Assembly (NCBI GenBank): GCA_028751875.1
Contig: CM054135.1
Coordinates: 1,782,560-1,846,559 of the forward strand
Reading direction: 5' to 3'
DNA: 64,000 bases
Origin: Rapana venosa
Lineage: Eukaryota; Mollusca; Gastropoda; Neogastropoda; Muricidae
A program made the position numbers and the translations under genes. This document shows positions 1 through 11,216 of the stretch, one piece after another. Within the stretch, counting starts at the first letter, position 1. Every line of letters starts with the position of its first letter. The notes beneath the pieces were generated by a model, which had not been told where the DNA came from, searched no databases, and worked only from the letters and a program-made list of their open reading frames with translations.

Positions 1-688
1 ATTTTCAAAAGTAGGGACTAAAGGGGGCCCCTTTTTTTTCCCAAACGGCACCCCCAAAACCAAGGGACCTACGTTAAACCCTTTTGAGGGGTGGCCCCTT
101 TTGGGGCCTTGGGGGAAATTGAAAGAACAACGGGGGCAGTGGGGGGACTTTAAATGTAAAAAAAAATAGGTTTTTCCATTCAATTACCCTCGAAATAAAA
201 GAATGAGATGATATATTAAATAGTTCTCTTATTTGATCCCATGCATGCAAAACGCTCGTTTATTTTATGGCCCCAGTTGCTTTTTTTATGGTTTGGTTAA
301 TCAAGATTGGGGTGTCTCATACATTCTTGCCCCCCTGGGGTAATTTTGTCAGTTTTGGGGTTTGGTGTTCCTTTGGGGATCGGCTTTTGGGATGGGGGTT
401 AATCGACTTCGGGGGGAAACTTAGCCCTACTTTTAACATAATAATTTTGAAAAAAAAAACTTTCTCTCTTCCAACTCCTCTTCTAACAAACTATATGGAA
501 TAAAAAAAATGTCTAGGTGTTTTCCTCTTGCATGTGAAATTATAAAAATTTAAAACTTTTCTTAAACAAAAGACACGTTAGGTAAAATAAAGCAATCTTT
601 TGTTTGATGCATGGAACAACGCAAATAGATAATACAAATCACCAGAAAACAAATGTAGGCTTATACAAAAACACTATCATTATTGCAG
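1..688. other. No gene seen; poor-quality and AT-rich sequence
   Basis: The first 170 bases are runs of G, C, T and A of suspicious length, like the 29-34 kb zone, and look like unpolished consensus. The remainder is AT-rich with no convincing ORF, splice pair or repeat that I recognise. Confidence 0.5.
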
Positions 689-799
689 ACACTCCTGCTG
701 CTGACCAGACAGATGGCCACTCCAGTGGCTGACTCACTCTCCGCCACTGACCCCCCTGCTGCACCCTCCTCCGCTGCTGCTGCAGCACCTGTCACGTGA
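689..799 (+). CDS. Weak candidate terminal exon, Pro/Ala-rich
   Basis: A possible 3' splice site (TATCATTATTGCAG) is followed by 36 open codons ending at TGA 797-799. The predicted peptide is rich in Ala, Pro, Ser and Thr (for example SATDPPAAPSSAAAAAPVT). G+C is higher here than in the flanks, which is the main reason to list it. No upstream exon was found and the polypyrimidine tract is weak. It could equally be a GCT/GCA-rich low-complexity stretch. Function unknown. Confidence 0.18.
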   Translation, partial: TLLLLTRQMATPVADSLSATDPPAAPSSAAAAAPVT

Positions 800-1916
800 T
801 TTCTCTGTATGAAAAATCACCAAGAAATAATCTCGTCTCTCTGACTCTGGGGTTTGGGGTGGAAGAGTATTTCATCTGTACTGAATTTAGTCAACAAAGA
901 TATCCTAAGTATTGTATGATGGCATTGCTAAACTGATAATTTCCATTTTGCTCTTGTTGTATCTTGTTCATACTTACACATTCAATCTCTTAGTTTCTTT
1001 TGCAAAATGTAACGCCAAGCTATTACAACCTTTCTGTTCCTATATTTTTTCTTGAAAAAAATGATTGATCTTTGCATCGTATTGTTTGTTCTTTTTCGGG
1101 AAAACCAGAACTTTTTTGTTTTTTTTCTTGATGCTTTGGGTTTAATCTCCAGTCTAAAGAAATTTCGCGACTGCGTCTTTTTCTTTGTCTCCATGTTGTC
1201 AAGACATCTTTGTGACTGCCACATTGTAAAATACATATCCCTGAAGTTCTCACACTGTGTAAGTTGTTTCTATGATCATAAGTTCACTATTTGTTCATCA
1301 GTTCGTCATATCTGTGAATGGTTAAAATGGAGGTGAAAGTAATTTTATTGTTCTCATTTGGTTTGAGTTAGCAGTAAATGTCTTCCACATCCATACCATT
1401 TTTGATATCATGTTACATCTATACCTACACCTATTAAAACAAGGCACAGTGTTGAAAGCTCTATCACCTATCTTTATTTGCACATATGCACAAGCATCAT
1501 GACGATGCAGTAGCACTGAGGTTAGAAGCCCTGAAGACCTATCTTAATGACGCTTCCCAATGTGTGCGTGGTTGGAGCTGCCCTGACATCATGTGTGCAT
1601 GTTGTTCTCCTCTTTGTACGTGACATTTGTATCTTGTACTTCTCTTCATTTTATTGGCCTTGTGTTTTTATCACCGAATCACTCCTAGCTGAGGCATCTT
1701 ATAACAGTGTGTCATTACATGAATCTTCTAATTCATTTATGCATTCCACACATAATTATGTGTATATGGAGTGGTTTAGTGGTACAGACTCAAACTTCAC
1801 AAGATGATACATTGATATGTAAAGCATTTGCACGTGTGTGCTTTGGGCTTATTCTTGTTTTGCATTTCAGCCATCAATTAACTACCGTAAGTATTCTTCG
1901 TTGTTGACTTAGTTGT
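800..1916. other. No gene recognised
   Basis: AT-rich unique-looking sequence. The short ORFs on both strands overlap one another, have no recognisable motif and no convincing splice signals. Confidence 0.4.
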
Positions 1917-2067
1917 GTTTCAGTTCTTCACCACTACACTCCAGTTTGGTTTCAGTTCTTCACCACTACACTCCAGTCTTGTTTCAGTTCTTCACCACTA
2001 CACTCCAGTTTGGTTTCAGTTCTTCACCACTACACTCCAGTATTGTTTCAGTTCTTCACCACTACAC
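1917..2067 (+). repeat. 32-bp minisatellite, about 4.7 copies
   Basis: Units begin at 1917, 1949, 1981, 2013 and 2045, each 32 bases (GTTTCAGTTCTTCACCACTA then CACTCCAGTNTN). The first four units differ only in the last three or four bases. The fifth decays after about 23 bases. Because 32 is not a multiple of three, overlapping ORFs in all frames read the same peptide repeats; these are not genes. Confidence 0.95.
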
Positions 2068-2329
2068 GACAGCTCCTATCAGCTCTCTACATTTTCATAC
2101 CGATGATTTCACGTGTCTTTGGGCCAATGAGGAGTTGTTCAATCGTTGACACTTTTCTGCAACCTACCCCTTTGTATGTTAATTTTAGTTGTTGAATTTT
2201 CATTTGTTGCCCTTTGTTATTTGTTATGTATTATTGATTATTCATTTATCAATTTATTCATTTATTTTACATTTCAATCGATGATGTTAAAATGCATGCG
2301 GTTGTATGTTTCCTTGTTTCTATCACAAT

Positions 2330-2560
2330 TCCCCTCTCCCCTTGTCTTCTTCTTTGTTTTAGCTTCTTTTGCTCTCGCTTTTCTCTCTTTCCTCTATCTT
2401 TGTCCACTGTATCTACCTCTGTCCAATCTTCTTTCCTCCTCTCACCCTACCCCCAACCCCCCCTCCCCTCTCTTCTCTTTCTCTCTCCTCTCTCCTCTCC
2501 TCTCCCCTCTCTCTCTCTCTCTGCTCCTTTATTCATCCACTCATTCCTTTTCTCACACAA
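2330..2560 (+). repeat. Pyrimidine-rich (CT/CCT) low-complexity tract
   Basis: Nearly pure C and T from about 2330, becoming (CT)n at 2470-2525. ORFs rich in Ser, Leu and Pro across it are composition artefacts. Confidence 0.85.
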
Positions 2561-2643
2561 GATAGTGTTCTGGCATCAGGAAATTTAGCCGCTCTGACAC
2601 TGCACACACCACCTTGTTGCAGACGCAACTTTTTTGTTTACAG

Positions 2644-2733
2644 ACTTGTCCTTGGCATTTCCCTCCCACGATGCCAGAGTTCACCGCTGAACACAGAAAG
2701 CCACAATCAGCATTTGTCACATTATTGCGCCAG
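2644..2733 (+). CDS. Candidate internal exon (host gene, unknown)
   Basis: A good 3' splice site (TTTTTTGTTTACAG) precedes 90 bases that are open in one frame, ending at CCAG|GTTTGT, an acceptable 5' splice site. The frame reads T-C-P-W-H-F-P-P and later ends FVTLLRQ. It does not join in phase with the candidate exon at 3164, so the two are either unrelated or separated by another exon. No family recognised. Only RNA evidence would decide. Confidence 0.2.
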
Positions 2734-2751
2734 GTTTGTGTGCGTGTGCGC

Positions 2752-2754
2752 GTA

Positions 2755-2788
<34 letters not shown>

Positions 2789-2818
2789 GAGTTAAATCCT
2801 TGCAGGAATAAACACATT

Positions 2819-2856
<38 letters not shown>

Positions 2857-3111
2857 ACACAAATTTATATATATATATATATTTTAATAATATATTTAAT
2901 AATTTTATATATTATATTATATATATAATTTATATATATTAAAAAATTCAAAAAATTTTTATTTTTTTAAAAATAAAAATTTAATATTTTATATATATAT
3001 ATATATAATATATATATATATAGATCCTCCAACCCCTACCACCCACCCCGCTCTCTCGTTTCTCTCTCTCTCTCTTCTCTCTTCTTCTTCTCTCTCTCCC
3101 CTTTCTCTCAT

Positions 3112-3143
<32 letters not shown>

Positions 3144-3150
3144 GCTTGGT
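2752..3150 (+). repeat. Microsatellite cluster: (CA)n, AT-rich, (CT)n
   Basis: (CA)n at 2752-2790 and 2822-2855, then about 160 bases of TATA/AATT low complexity, then (CT)n with TCTTC interruptions at 3060-3140. Confidence 0.9.
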
Positions 3151-3163
3151 TTTTGGCTGACAG

Positions 3164-3303
3164 GTGCAGACGTGTTGAATAGCCCCTCCAGTTACAATGT
3201 GAATTATGGTTTCAAGGATTTCACATTTTTTCTTGGCATGGATGTACCAATTATTTTCAGCGTGTGTGCAGTGACTTTTGCCTTCAGGTTTGTTGGTGAA
3301 TAA
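3164..3303 (+). CDS. Candidate terminal exon with one membrane segment
   Basis: Directly after the (CT)n tract comes GGTTTTTGGCTGACAG, a plausible 3' splice site, with the microsatellite acting as an extended polypyrimidine tract. The exon is open in phase 2 (first two bases complete a split codon) for 45 codons to TAA 3301-3303. The product contains SSYNVNYGFKDFTFF, then a hydrophobic segment VPIIFSVCAVTFAF, and ends RFVGE. This looks like the C-terminal end of a membrane protein. I do not recognise the family. No polyadenylation signal was pinned down before the LINE starts downstream. Confidence 0.33.
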
Positions 3304-3619
3304 GTGATGGGGTCAACTGGACAGCTGTTGTTGGTACTTTAATAGTTGCATGGTACAAAGAAGGAATTTTTTTAAATTTTTTTTTTCCCAACAAACTTCA
3401 TAGCCTTTCTCCACCAGCATTGTGTGTGTTATGGTTGCACGTGCATGAACTGTCGTGGTGATGGTGGGGGAAACGCTGTGCTGTGTTGCTTGGTGAGTAG
3501 AGCCGTGTGTGTGGTGCAAGTGAAATGCAGGTTTACTGGTTGTCATCTGCACATGTGTTGGTGCATATTTGATAAACACTGGATAAACACTGGGGTGACA
3601 AAACATAGGCAATACAACC
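3304..3619 (+). other. Probable 5' leader of the L2-like LINE
   Basis: No conserved coding. It lies immediately upstream of the LINE ORF1 and contains a small 12-base tandem duplication (GATAAACACTGG) near 3570-3593. The 5' boundary of the LINE could not be fixed. Confidence 0.3.
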
Positions 3620-4962
3620 ATGATGGACAGACTAGATCTGCTGGAAAGAAAGTTACAGTCAGCAGAGCAAGATGCAAAGACTTACAACCTCAGGTTCATG
3701 GGTATAGATGAATGTGACAGGGAGGATGAGTATATGACAAGTCAAATTATCATTGACATTCTCAATGATCACTCTTCAATACAAAACTGGCAACATGCAG
3801 ATATCTCTAGAGCATTTCGAATTGGGAGACCACACCCACACAATGCTCGTCCCATTCTGGTGCGATTTTGTCCATTTACAGACAAATTAACAGTTCTGTC
3901 AGACGAGGAATTGAGGGACAACCTGAGGGAAAGTGGCATCAGAGTGGCTGCTGACCTCACAACTCGTCAAAGGAACATGGTGGAGTTCCACTGTGGGCAA
4001 GGAAAGATTACCTACATTTACAGTGGAAAGCTGTATGTGAAAGAGACAACCACCAGGATTGGCCAGAAACTCAAACAATGCAGACCGTCCATATTCCCAT
4101 CCCTTGCATGCAGAAGATGGCAGAAATGGTCAGCATCTCAGTGGTCCCCAAGCTGGAGGGAGGTCTATGTCACTTTATTTATTTATTTATTTATTTATTT
4201 ATTCTTTTATATCGAGGATAATGGAATAAGCACGTATGTGCTTTTTTACATCCAGTCCCCGTGTGTATGCGGTTTTGTACATTTTGTCATCCGTTCCCAC
4301 CGGCACACAATAGCCTACTCTTACGAAAAGCGGAACAGGATTTAACATGTGCGCATGATGTTCTGCGTGCGTTTGCACACGGGGCCTCGGTTTATAGTCT
4401 CATCCGAAAGACTTGTGGGGAGAGTGGAGTCTGCACTGATGTTAACTCCAGAGGAAAAATAAAATCCCCTTGAACGGGAATCGAACCCGGGTCGTCACCC
4501 GAAGACATCACTCTGCAGCCAGGCAGGGAAGCTTTGGATCACCAGACAGGCGCTACAGGAGGACGGAGCCACCTCGGCAATACAGGTCTCCGAGATATGG
4601 GGATCTGTCTGAGGAACGGGAACTAAGAAATCCACCTACCACCAATTCAAGACTGGAGACCAGAGACAGGATGACCCCCAGCCACCAGGACTACAATGGA
4701 AAGGGAAGTGTGCCTGTCACCCCTGGTACACGTCTGTACAGTGAAGTGACCAGATTTAGTCAGGTCAGAGGACAGAGTGCTACCAATCACAAAAGATTGG
4801 TTATGATCAAAAACAGAGACAAACATCCAATCAGAGAGAACAGTAGCTACAAATCAGGGAGGGTTCAGGGTAAAAAATCAGGGCAACATCAGCTAACAAG
4901 GAGGCAACCAGTGACACCTTCTGAGGAAGAGGAAGACACCACCCCCATCAATCAAGTCTAGT
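3620..4962 (+). pseudogene. L2 LINE ORF1 (RRM-type RNA-binding protein), split by a SINE
   Basis: Starts at the ATG pair at 3620 with a short predicted coiled coil (MDRLDLLERKLQSAEQDAKT). An RRM-like domain of the LINE ORF1 kind follows: LRFMGIDE, then ISRAFRIGRPHP, then ARPILVRFCPFTDKLTVL and SGIRVAADLT. ORF1 proteins of this type bind element RNA and act as nucleic-acid chaperones in the retrotransposition particle. The frame is broken at about 4173 by a minus-strand SINE. It resumes at about 4498 with an Arg/Ser/Pro-rich basic tail (RRYRRTEPPRQYRSPRYG) and an acidic end (PSEEEEDTTPINQV) stopping at TAG 4959-4961. Without the SINE it would be about 340 residues, a normal ORF1 length. Confidence 0.7.
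4174..4497 (-). mobile_element. SINE A, copy 1, tRNA-derived, head truncated
   Basis: Reads on the minus strand. At 4497 it starts with the B-box half of a tRNA-like head (complement of GGGAATCGAACCCGGG, 4477-4492), then a core containing TTTCGGATGAGAC and AAACCGAG (4381-4413), then a body ending in TTATTCCATTAT and an (AAAT)n tail, seen here as (TTTA)n at 4174-4200. The A-box part is missing compared with the copies at 35.5 and 54.0 kb. A 5-base GTCAC at both edges is a weak target-site duplication. Confidence 0.8.
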
Positions 4963-5437
4963 GTGTGTTGTTCTGCTGCCATGGCAGTGAGAGCCGCGGA
5001 CATTAGAGCTATGCTCGCACCTGAGAATTGTCAAAAACAGTACCCGCGTGCTCCTGATATTAAGCAGCGTATAACACACTTAGGCATTCATCGCCGCAAA
5101 ACCAGCGGGGAACACGGGCAGGCCGACGTCATCGCCAGTGGTGGGCTTCCCTCTCCTGTGTCTCCCCCCTCACCTCTGACGTCATTCTGTCACCCTGACA
5201 ACGCTTCTTCCCCATTTCTGCCGTCCCCCGCCCCTTCAGCTTTTGATTGTTCTGTTGTTTGTAACTTGATAATGTTTTTTGTTCTGATGATTATGATGTA
5301 TATCATGATGTGTTTCAAAAACCCAATCCCTGATTAGCACAGTTCTTTCACCATCTTTACTCCTGATTCACCATCCAAACTCTTGTTGTTCTTCGCTAGC
5401 CGCTTTTCCACCATCCTTCGTCCCCTTCCTCTGATGT
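4963..5437 (+). other. ORF1-ORF2 junction and ORF2 N-terminal leader of the L2 LINE
   Basis: An open stretch starting near ATG 4981 encodes a basic N-terminal segment (ITHLGIHRRKTSGEHGQ) and then a Pro/Ser-rich linker, before the endonuclease begins. Similar short leaders are common ahead of the endonuclease in L2/CR1 ORF2. Frameshifts prevent a confident start. Confidence 0.35.
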
Positions 5438-7579
5438 TTGTCCAAAATCACCACTTTCATCTTCACCCTCTCCATCTCCTTCAGATCTCCTTCAAGTTTG
5501 TTTGTTCAATGTTTCAGTCTGTCTGTCCAAATGGAAAAGCCGACTACATTTTCTGATTTCATCTCTCAAAAAAACATTGACTTAACCTTCCTCACCGAAA
5601 CTTGGCTTAAACCACATGGCCATGAGCTAAAAATAAAACAGCTGACTCCTCCTGGTTTTAAAAACCCTTTCTTTTCCCCGACTCTTCGAGGAGGGGGGAT
5701 TGCCATCATTCTCAAAGACATATTGGAACCCTCTCTTTCTTTCAGTCAAACCTTCATTTCTCACTGAATCTTTTGAAGTTTGCGAAATCAATCTCAACCT
5801 ACCTGGCCACTCTATTACTATCTGCTGCCTTTACTGTCCACCTCCAGCCCTAAAACAACCTAACATCTTCTTTTTTCACCAAGAATTCCAGTCACTCCTC
5901 GACCACTACAGCCTCTCCCACTAAACTTTAAAATTCTTGGTGACTTCAACTTCCATTTCGACAAAACCAGTCTTCTCCCGATGTCAAACGTCTTTCTCTT
6001 TCTCTGTCCAACCATTTTCTCTCTCAACTGGTAAAAGAAGCAAAAGCCAGATTGGTCATTATTTTAGACTGGCTGATTTCTAATGCTTCATTCAACCTTG
6101 TAACATCTGTTTCTGTCACCGACGAACTGCATTTTTGATCATTCCGCCATTCTTTTCCCTCTCAACATCACAAAACTGTCAGAAAGAAGAAATATAGTTA
6201 CTGTCGCAATCTTAAGGCCTTAGACATTCATACCCTTTTTCCCCAAACTTCCGAAGTTTTTCACAAACCTCTGACCACACTGACCCTCTGATCACTATAA
6301 TTACTATTCTCCCCCAACTGCTTGATGAGCATGCACCTCCTACTGATCATCTCCTCCCCGACAGACCCTGTGCGCCATGGTATACCCAAGACATCTTGAT
6401 AGCGAAGCGCAAACGCCGGCAACTAGAACGGGAGTGGCGGAAGTCAAAAACGAAATTTAACAAACAGCTTTTCGAAAACAAATAAACAAAGTCCCAAAAT
6501 CTTAAACCATTCAGCAAAGACAGACTACTACTCTTCCAAATTCTCTGTTTCTACATCCATAAAATCTCTTTTTTCCCTCACCTCAAATCTCCTTGGGTCT
6601 GCAAAGATAGCTATCTGCCTAACACCCACAGCCTGTCTGAACTTCCATTCATATTTTCTGCCTTCTTTTCAGACAAAGTTCGAAACTTACGCTCCAGACT
6701 TGATCAAACTCAATTCCAGCCTGCGCCTCCTGATCCCCCGTTCACTGGCACTCCTCTCTTTTCCTTCCATCCCACAAGTGAAAAAAAAATAATGACAAAT
6801 TTTGAAGGAAATGGGCTATAAAATCATGCGACCTGATCCCATACCTCTCCTGTTTTCTCACAATGCCCTTTCCCCAACTTGTGCTATTATCACTAAAATT
6901 GTAAACTCATCTCTTCAGTCAGGGGAAAATTTTTCCATCAGCTCTTAAAACAGCATAGTCACACCCCTTTCTGAAAAAGCACGACCTCGATCCCAACATT
7001 CTGAAGAATTATAGGCCTATATCAAACTTACTTTGTCTCTAAAGTACTAGAAAAAGTTGTTCTCAACAGCTCAACAGTCACCTTCATTCCCAAAGATCTT
7101 CTTCCCACTTTTTAGTCTGCCTATCGCCCAACCACAGCACCGAAACGCCCTAAATCCATACTTCAGATACACTTCTACTATGCTTCTGATGCAGGAAAAA
7201 TCTCCTCCTCACTCTTCTTGACTTATCTGCAGCCTTTGATCCATTTGATCATCAATTCATCTTTCTCGCCCCCAAAATACGTTTGGTATTAATGGCCCCA
7301 GCCCTCACCTTTGGGTTTTCTTCATACTCACAGACCGGTTCCAGAAAGTTATTGTAAAAAAAATTCAATCATAAACCCGTCAAAATGGAATGTGGAGTCC
7401 CGCAGGGATCAGTCCTGGGCCCTGTTCTATTTACTTTCTCACTGCTCCCTCTCACATATAGGGGAAAAGTTTCCGGTAGTTGACATGTAAACAGCTTTTG
7501 AATGAAGCTCCGCATTAAAGTGAAAATTTTTTGCGTTCCTGAGCTTTTGCCTGAGACTGTGAAGTGTCTAGAAGACATC

Positions 7580-8542
7580 ATGTCAGAGGTGGCTTTAAGT
7601 TTCGGCCCTGTGGGGCTGCTTTGTGGTCACCTTTATGGCATTCATGTCTCCGTGCAATGTTGAGAAAATCATTGTATATTCCGACTTTAAAAGGTTGGAA
7701 AGGCTGCATGACGGTGCTCCCCTAGGTTTGCTCCTCGCCTATTTGTACTAGGCGTTTTTCTGCATCGGTGTGGCGATGTGGAGCTGAACCCTGGACCTGG
7801 ACCCAGTGGAAGGAAGGAAGTCTGCGCCAAACCCAGCTGAACTCTGGTGCTGGTTCCGCTTCATCGTCTTCTAAGAGGACAAGTCGGGAGCCTACACTGA
7901 AGACGTGGCAGCAACCTGCAGGAGCTGACCTCCATGTTTAAAGAACTGAAGGAAGAGGTGAGACAAGTCAAAGACACATGTTCAGGTATCCTGAATGAAA
8001 TGGCATCATTGGAAGAGACTGTTACTGAACTGAAACAGGAAAATCAAAGACTGAAAGAACAAAATGAAAAATTGTGTGAAAAGGTGGAAAAGCTGGAATT
8101 AAAGACTGATGACTTGGAGGGGCATTCTAAAAGGAACAACATTCTTTTCTATGGCATACCAAGACAGGACAATGAAACTCGTGACGACTGTGAAAAACTG
8201 ATCAAAGACATACTGACTGACAAACTAGGACTGAGTCGTGACACGGAGTTTGACAGGATCCACCGTCTTAACAGGAACCGTAACTCCCCTATCATAGGGA
8301 GATGCGCATTCCACAGGGATAAGGAAATGGTTCTGAAGGCAAAACACAAACTCCGTGGAAGCAATGTCTTCATTGGAGAAGACTTCACTCCACGTGTGCG
8401 TGATATAAGAAGGAAACTTGTTCCTCACTTGAAGGATGCCAGGAAAGATGGGAAAAGAGCGTTTATGGTCTTTGATCATCTGATCATTGATGGCGAGAAA
8501 CTCTATCTGGACGAAAGTCCAGATCCTACAAATACGGGATAG
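7580..8542 (+). pseudogene. ORF1 with 2A peptide, copy 1 (frameshifted N-terminus)
   Basis: The start ATG at 7580 matches 18,864 of copy 2, but several indels break the first third, including one just before the 2A core. From 7934 to the stop at 8540-8542 the frame is intact for 202 codons: coiled coil, then NNILFYGIPRQD, FDRIHRLNR, VFIGEDFTPRVRDIRRKL and a C-terminal RRM/CTD-like region ending DESPDPTNTG. In copy 2 this region has two compensating frameshifts, so each copy supports the other half of one protein. Confidence 0.75.
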
Positions 8543-8940
8543 CATTCTGGCTTGGCCGACTTTAAAACTAAACCATGCAACCTTATCATCTCTGGTGTGT
8601 TTTTTTCCCCACTGGGTTTTCTGTCTTTCAGTCAGAGGGAACAAATAAAAATCAGTCACCCCCTGCATTAAATTTTGCCCCCCTCCTCCCCGTGCAAACT
8701 GCACTGAATTTTTGTCCTGGGCTGTCCCACAGGCTGCTGACACGGTAACTGTGTCAACGTTGCCACTACTGTCAGTGCCCACGTAAAGTGTTGAATCAGC
8801 TCCTGTTTTCGGGCTATTCAAATTCAAAATGTACGATCTTAAAAACTAAACTGATTAATTATGTGTTAAAAAAAAGGGTTTGAATCATGATAGCGCTAAT
8901 AGGTGTGTGCGTGCGTGAAAGTGTACGCGCGCGCGTGCGC

Positions 8941-8994
<54 letters not shown>

Positions 8995-9998
8995 AAATCA
9001 AATTAAATCCATGTTTGCTTACTGTGGGCCCATTGAAATGTCAACAGGTTTGGGTGTCTGAGATAAACGAAAAAAAAGTTTTTTTACATTATGATGTTGT
9101 TACCAGAAAATTGTATGGAAACTTTTGTGGGAAATTTATAGTTGAACATGTTGTTGTTGTTGTTTTTCTTACAATTACAGTACATTATAAACCAGCTAGC
9201 TGTTCAATTTTATGAAAAAAAAAAAGGGCCCAGAAAGATAAATTATTGGATCAAGAAGGAATTTTTGTTGTTAGTAAAGGAATAAAACATCACTGAAGTA
9301 ATGTTATATGTTCATTATTATTAAAAGGTCAATAAGTTTGGAAACGGATTTATATGTGCTTGTGTTTATATTGTACTAGAAAATCATTTTGATGTTAATA
9401 GTGGTAGCTTTGTCTGAAATATAGTTCAGATACGATTTTAGAGCCTTCAGATGTGCGTGTATCGAGGAAAAGAGATTTCATTAAATTGACTGTAACTATT
9501 GTCCCAGATATCATAGATAAAGTTTCTCATTGTTTTAGTATTACAGGCACGTCACCATGTTTGGATTAGTTGCTCCTGTGAGTGCGTAGTGTGGAAATAT
9601 GGCAAATATTTGATAAATATGTGTATAAGTCTGAATGTACGTATTCTAATTTGGTAAATTTGCTGGATTTGATCATGGTTTGTTTTGTGTGTTTCAGACA
9701 CAGGTAAAAGTGTAATGATTATATTTTGTTATCTGCTGATTTGTATAAAGTTATAGATAGATGACACAACTGAAATGAACATAATCAAACAATCGAAGAT
9801 TTTCCTTTTCAGGTTGCTTGAAACATTTACTGTCAAAGAATATCTTGTCCCTTTATGTTGATCTACATATTGTAATGACATGTTTACAGATTATGATTTG
9901 GAACACTTGACCACTGTATGGTTTTGAAACGGGTGATTGTACCCCCTTCAGAAAGGGAGCCATGGCCTATACTGAATACACCAGTTCGAGTTCGATTT
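8543..9998 (+). other. Downstream half of the 2A element, no RT
   Basis: After the ORF1 stop there are about 1.45 kb with no endonuclease or RT motif in any frame apart from a weak N-V-R-S at the position expected for the start of an ORF2. It includes a TGCG/GCGC run and (GA)n (about 8910-8991). Reads as an internally deleted ORF2 followed by a 3' UTR. Confidence 0.5.
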
Positions 9999-10964
9999 TC
10001 CACTCTCACATATAATAAACAACCACCATATTGATCATCATTTCTATGCCGATGATACCAGCTTCAGTGCAGCGATACTGTTGAAAATTTGCCCCCCCCT
10101 CTCCCAAATATGTCCTACTGCCTTCAAGACATTCAAAACTGGATGACTCAGAAAAATGTTACAACTTAATGCCGATGAAACTGAACCCCATGCTCATAGG
10201 GACCCAACATAAACTTTCCTCTATCACAAAAACTTCATAGAATTCGCAATACTCAGTTCCTTTGTCCAACTCTGTAAGTATTTAGGAGTAGTTCTTGACA
10301 ACATACTCTCTATGAAAAAATTCATCACCCAGACCTGCCATCTTGCTACTACAATTACGGCGCATAAGCGCGATTCGCAAGTATTTTCCCACTGATGCAA
10401 CTTTCCAAGCTTGTCACATCTCTCATTTTTTCCCACGTTACACTACTGAAATTTTTTCTTTTGGCTGGCCTACCAGCACAGAAATCATCTATCCACTCTC
10501 TTCAACGCATACAAAACTCTGCAGCTCGACTGGTCCTAAGAAAGAAAAAATCTGAACACATCACTCCTCTCTTCGATCTCTTCACGGGTTGCCGATCTCA
10601 CAAAGACTGGAGTATAAAATCAATACCCTCTGTTTTCAAATGTCCCACAAATCTGCACCCTCTTATCTCGGGAAACCCTGTCTTCACCTGTACACTCCAC
10701 CCCGTTCCCTTCTTTCAGCCGCAGATACTTTGTGCTTTCAACACCCAGATTCAAACAAACCACTGTTGGCCGTTGCTCCTTCTCTGTTTCTGGTCCATCC
10801 ACCTGGAATGACCTCCCTCTTTCACTTCGTCAAAAGCCTTCATTTGATTCCTTCAAATCGAGCCTCAAAACACACTTTTTTTCCTACCTGAAAATTTTCC
10901 CCCCAAAATATCTGTCCAAAATTTTCAACAGCATCTTTCACCTTCTAAGTGTTGTTCCTTTGTG

Positions 10965-10966
10965 TG

Positions 10967-11004
<38 letters not shown>

Positions 11005-11170
11005 TGTGTGTGTGTGGTGGTGGGGCGTGCGTGCGTGTGCGTGCGATGCGCGCGCAGGGATTTGAATCTTGCTCATTATGTTTAAGGAGAGTTGCATGCC
11101 TGTAAATGATTGAGTGCAAGCGCTTCGATTTGTTTATTTTTTACAAGATTCAGCGCTATATAAATTCCAT

Positions 11171-11214
<44 letters not shown>
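10965..11214 (+). repeat. L2 3' UTR with (GT)n and 3' terminus with (ATT)n
   Basis: (GT)n with GC-rich interruptions at 10970-11050, then the conserved terminus (GCGCTTCGATTTGTTT, CAGCGCTATATAAATTCCAT) and (ATT)n from 11172. The same order recurs at 22,250-22,520 and 56,872-57,160. Confidence 0.9.

Positions 11215-11216
<2 letters not shown>

Larger units (their letters stand above)
7461..9998 (+). mobile_element. 2A-ORF1 retroelement inserted in L2 ORF2, copy 1
   Basis: Flanked by a target-site duplication of CTCACATATA and its neighbours (about 7447-7460 and 9999-10014). Begins GGGG and carries ORF1 (7580-8542), then about 1.45 kb without reverse transcriptase, including a (GA)n tract at 8946-8991, and ends in a short TTCGAG-type repeat. 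Same insertion as 18,748-21,293, where the boundaries are cleaner. Confidence 0.85.
5438..10918 (+). pseudogene. L2 LINE ORF2: APE endonuclease plus reverse transcriptase, broken
   Basis: The protein would nick target DNA and prime reverse transcription of its own RNA. Endonuclease signs: NIDLTFLTETWLKPHG (about 5570-5640) and ILGDFNFHFD (about 5930). The linker carries the basic APWYTQD...KRKRRQLEREW stretch (about 6380-6440). RT signs: NYRPISNL (about 7010), motif A LLDLSAAFD (about 7210) and motif [15 protein letters not shown] (about 7390). After the 2A-element insertion, motif C HHFYADDT appears at about 10030-10070. The C-terminal region LPISQRLEYKI and PSTWNDLPLSLRQ lies at 10590-10840. 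Numerous single-base indels break the frame; some probably are consensus errors, since the second copy often reads through at the same places. Confidence 0.8.
3620..11214 (+). mobile_element. L2-like non-LTR retrotransposon, with two nested insertions
   Basis: Order on the plus strand: RRM-type ORF1 (3620-4962), ORF2 with APE endonuclease and reverse transcriptase (about 5400-10918), a GT-rich 3' UTR, and a 3' end with the AGCGCTATATAAATTCCAT-like terminus typical of L2-clade LINEs followed by (ATT)n at 11172-11214. The SINE at 4174-4497 interrupts ORF1 and the 2A-ORF1 element at 7461-9998 interrupts ORF2. Many frameshifts are present. Clade assignment rests on the 3' terminus and the C-terminal RT text (SLHWLPISQRLEYKI, PSTWNDLPLSLRQ), which is the L2/CR1 style. 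Confidence 0.85.

Noticed and set aside
1917..2067. CRISPR array
   Set aside because: The repeats are contiguous with no spacers, in animal-like DNA.
1917..2149. Repeat-containing proteins in three frames
   Set aside because: The minisatellite unit is 32 bases, so every frame reads the same rotating peptide; no start or splice context.
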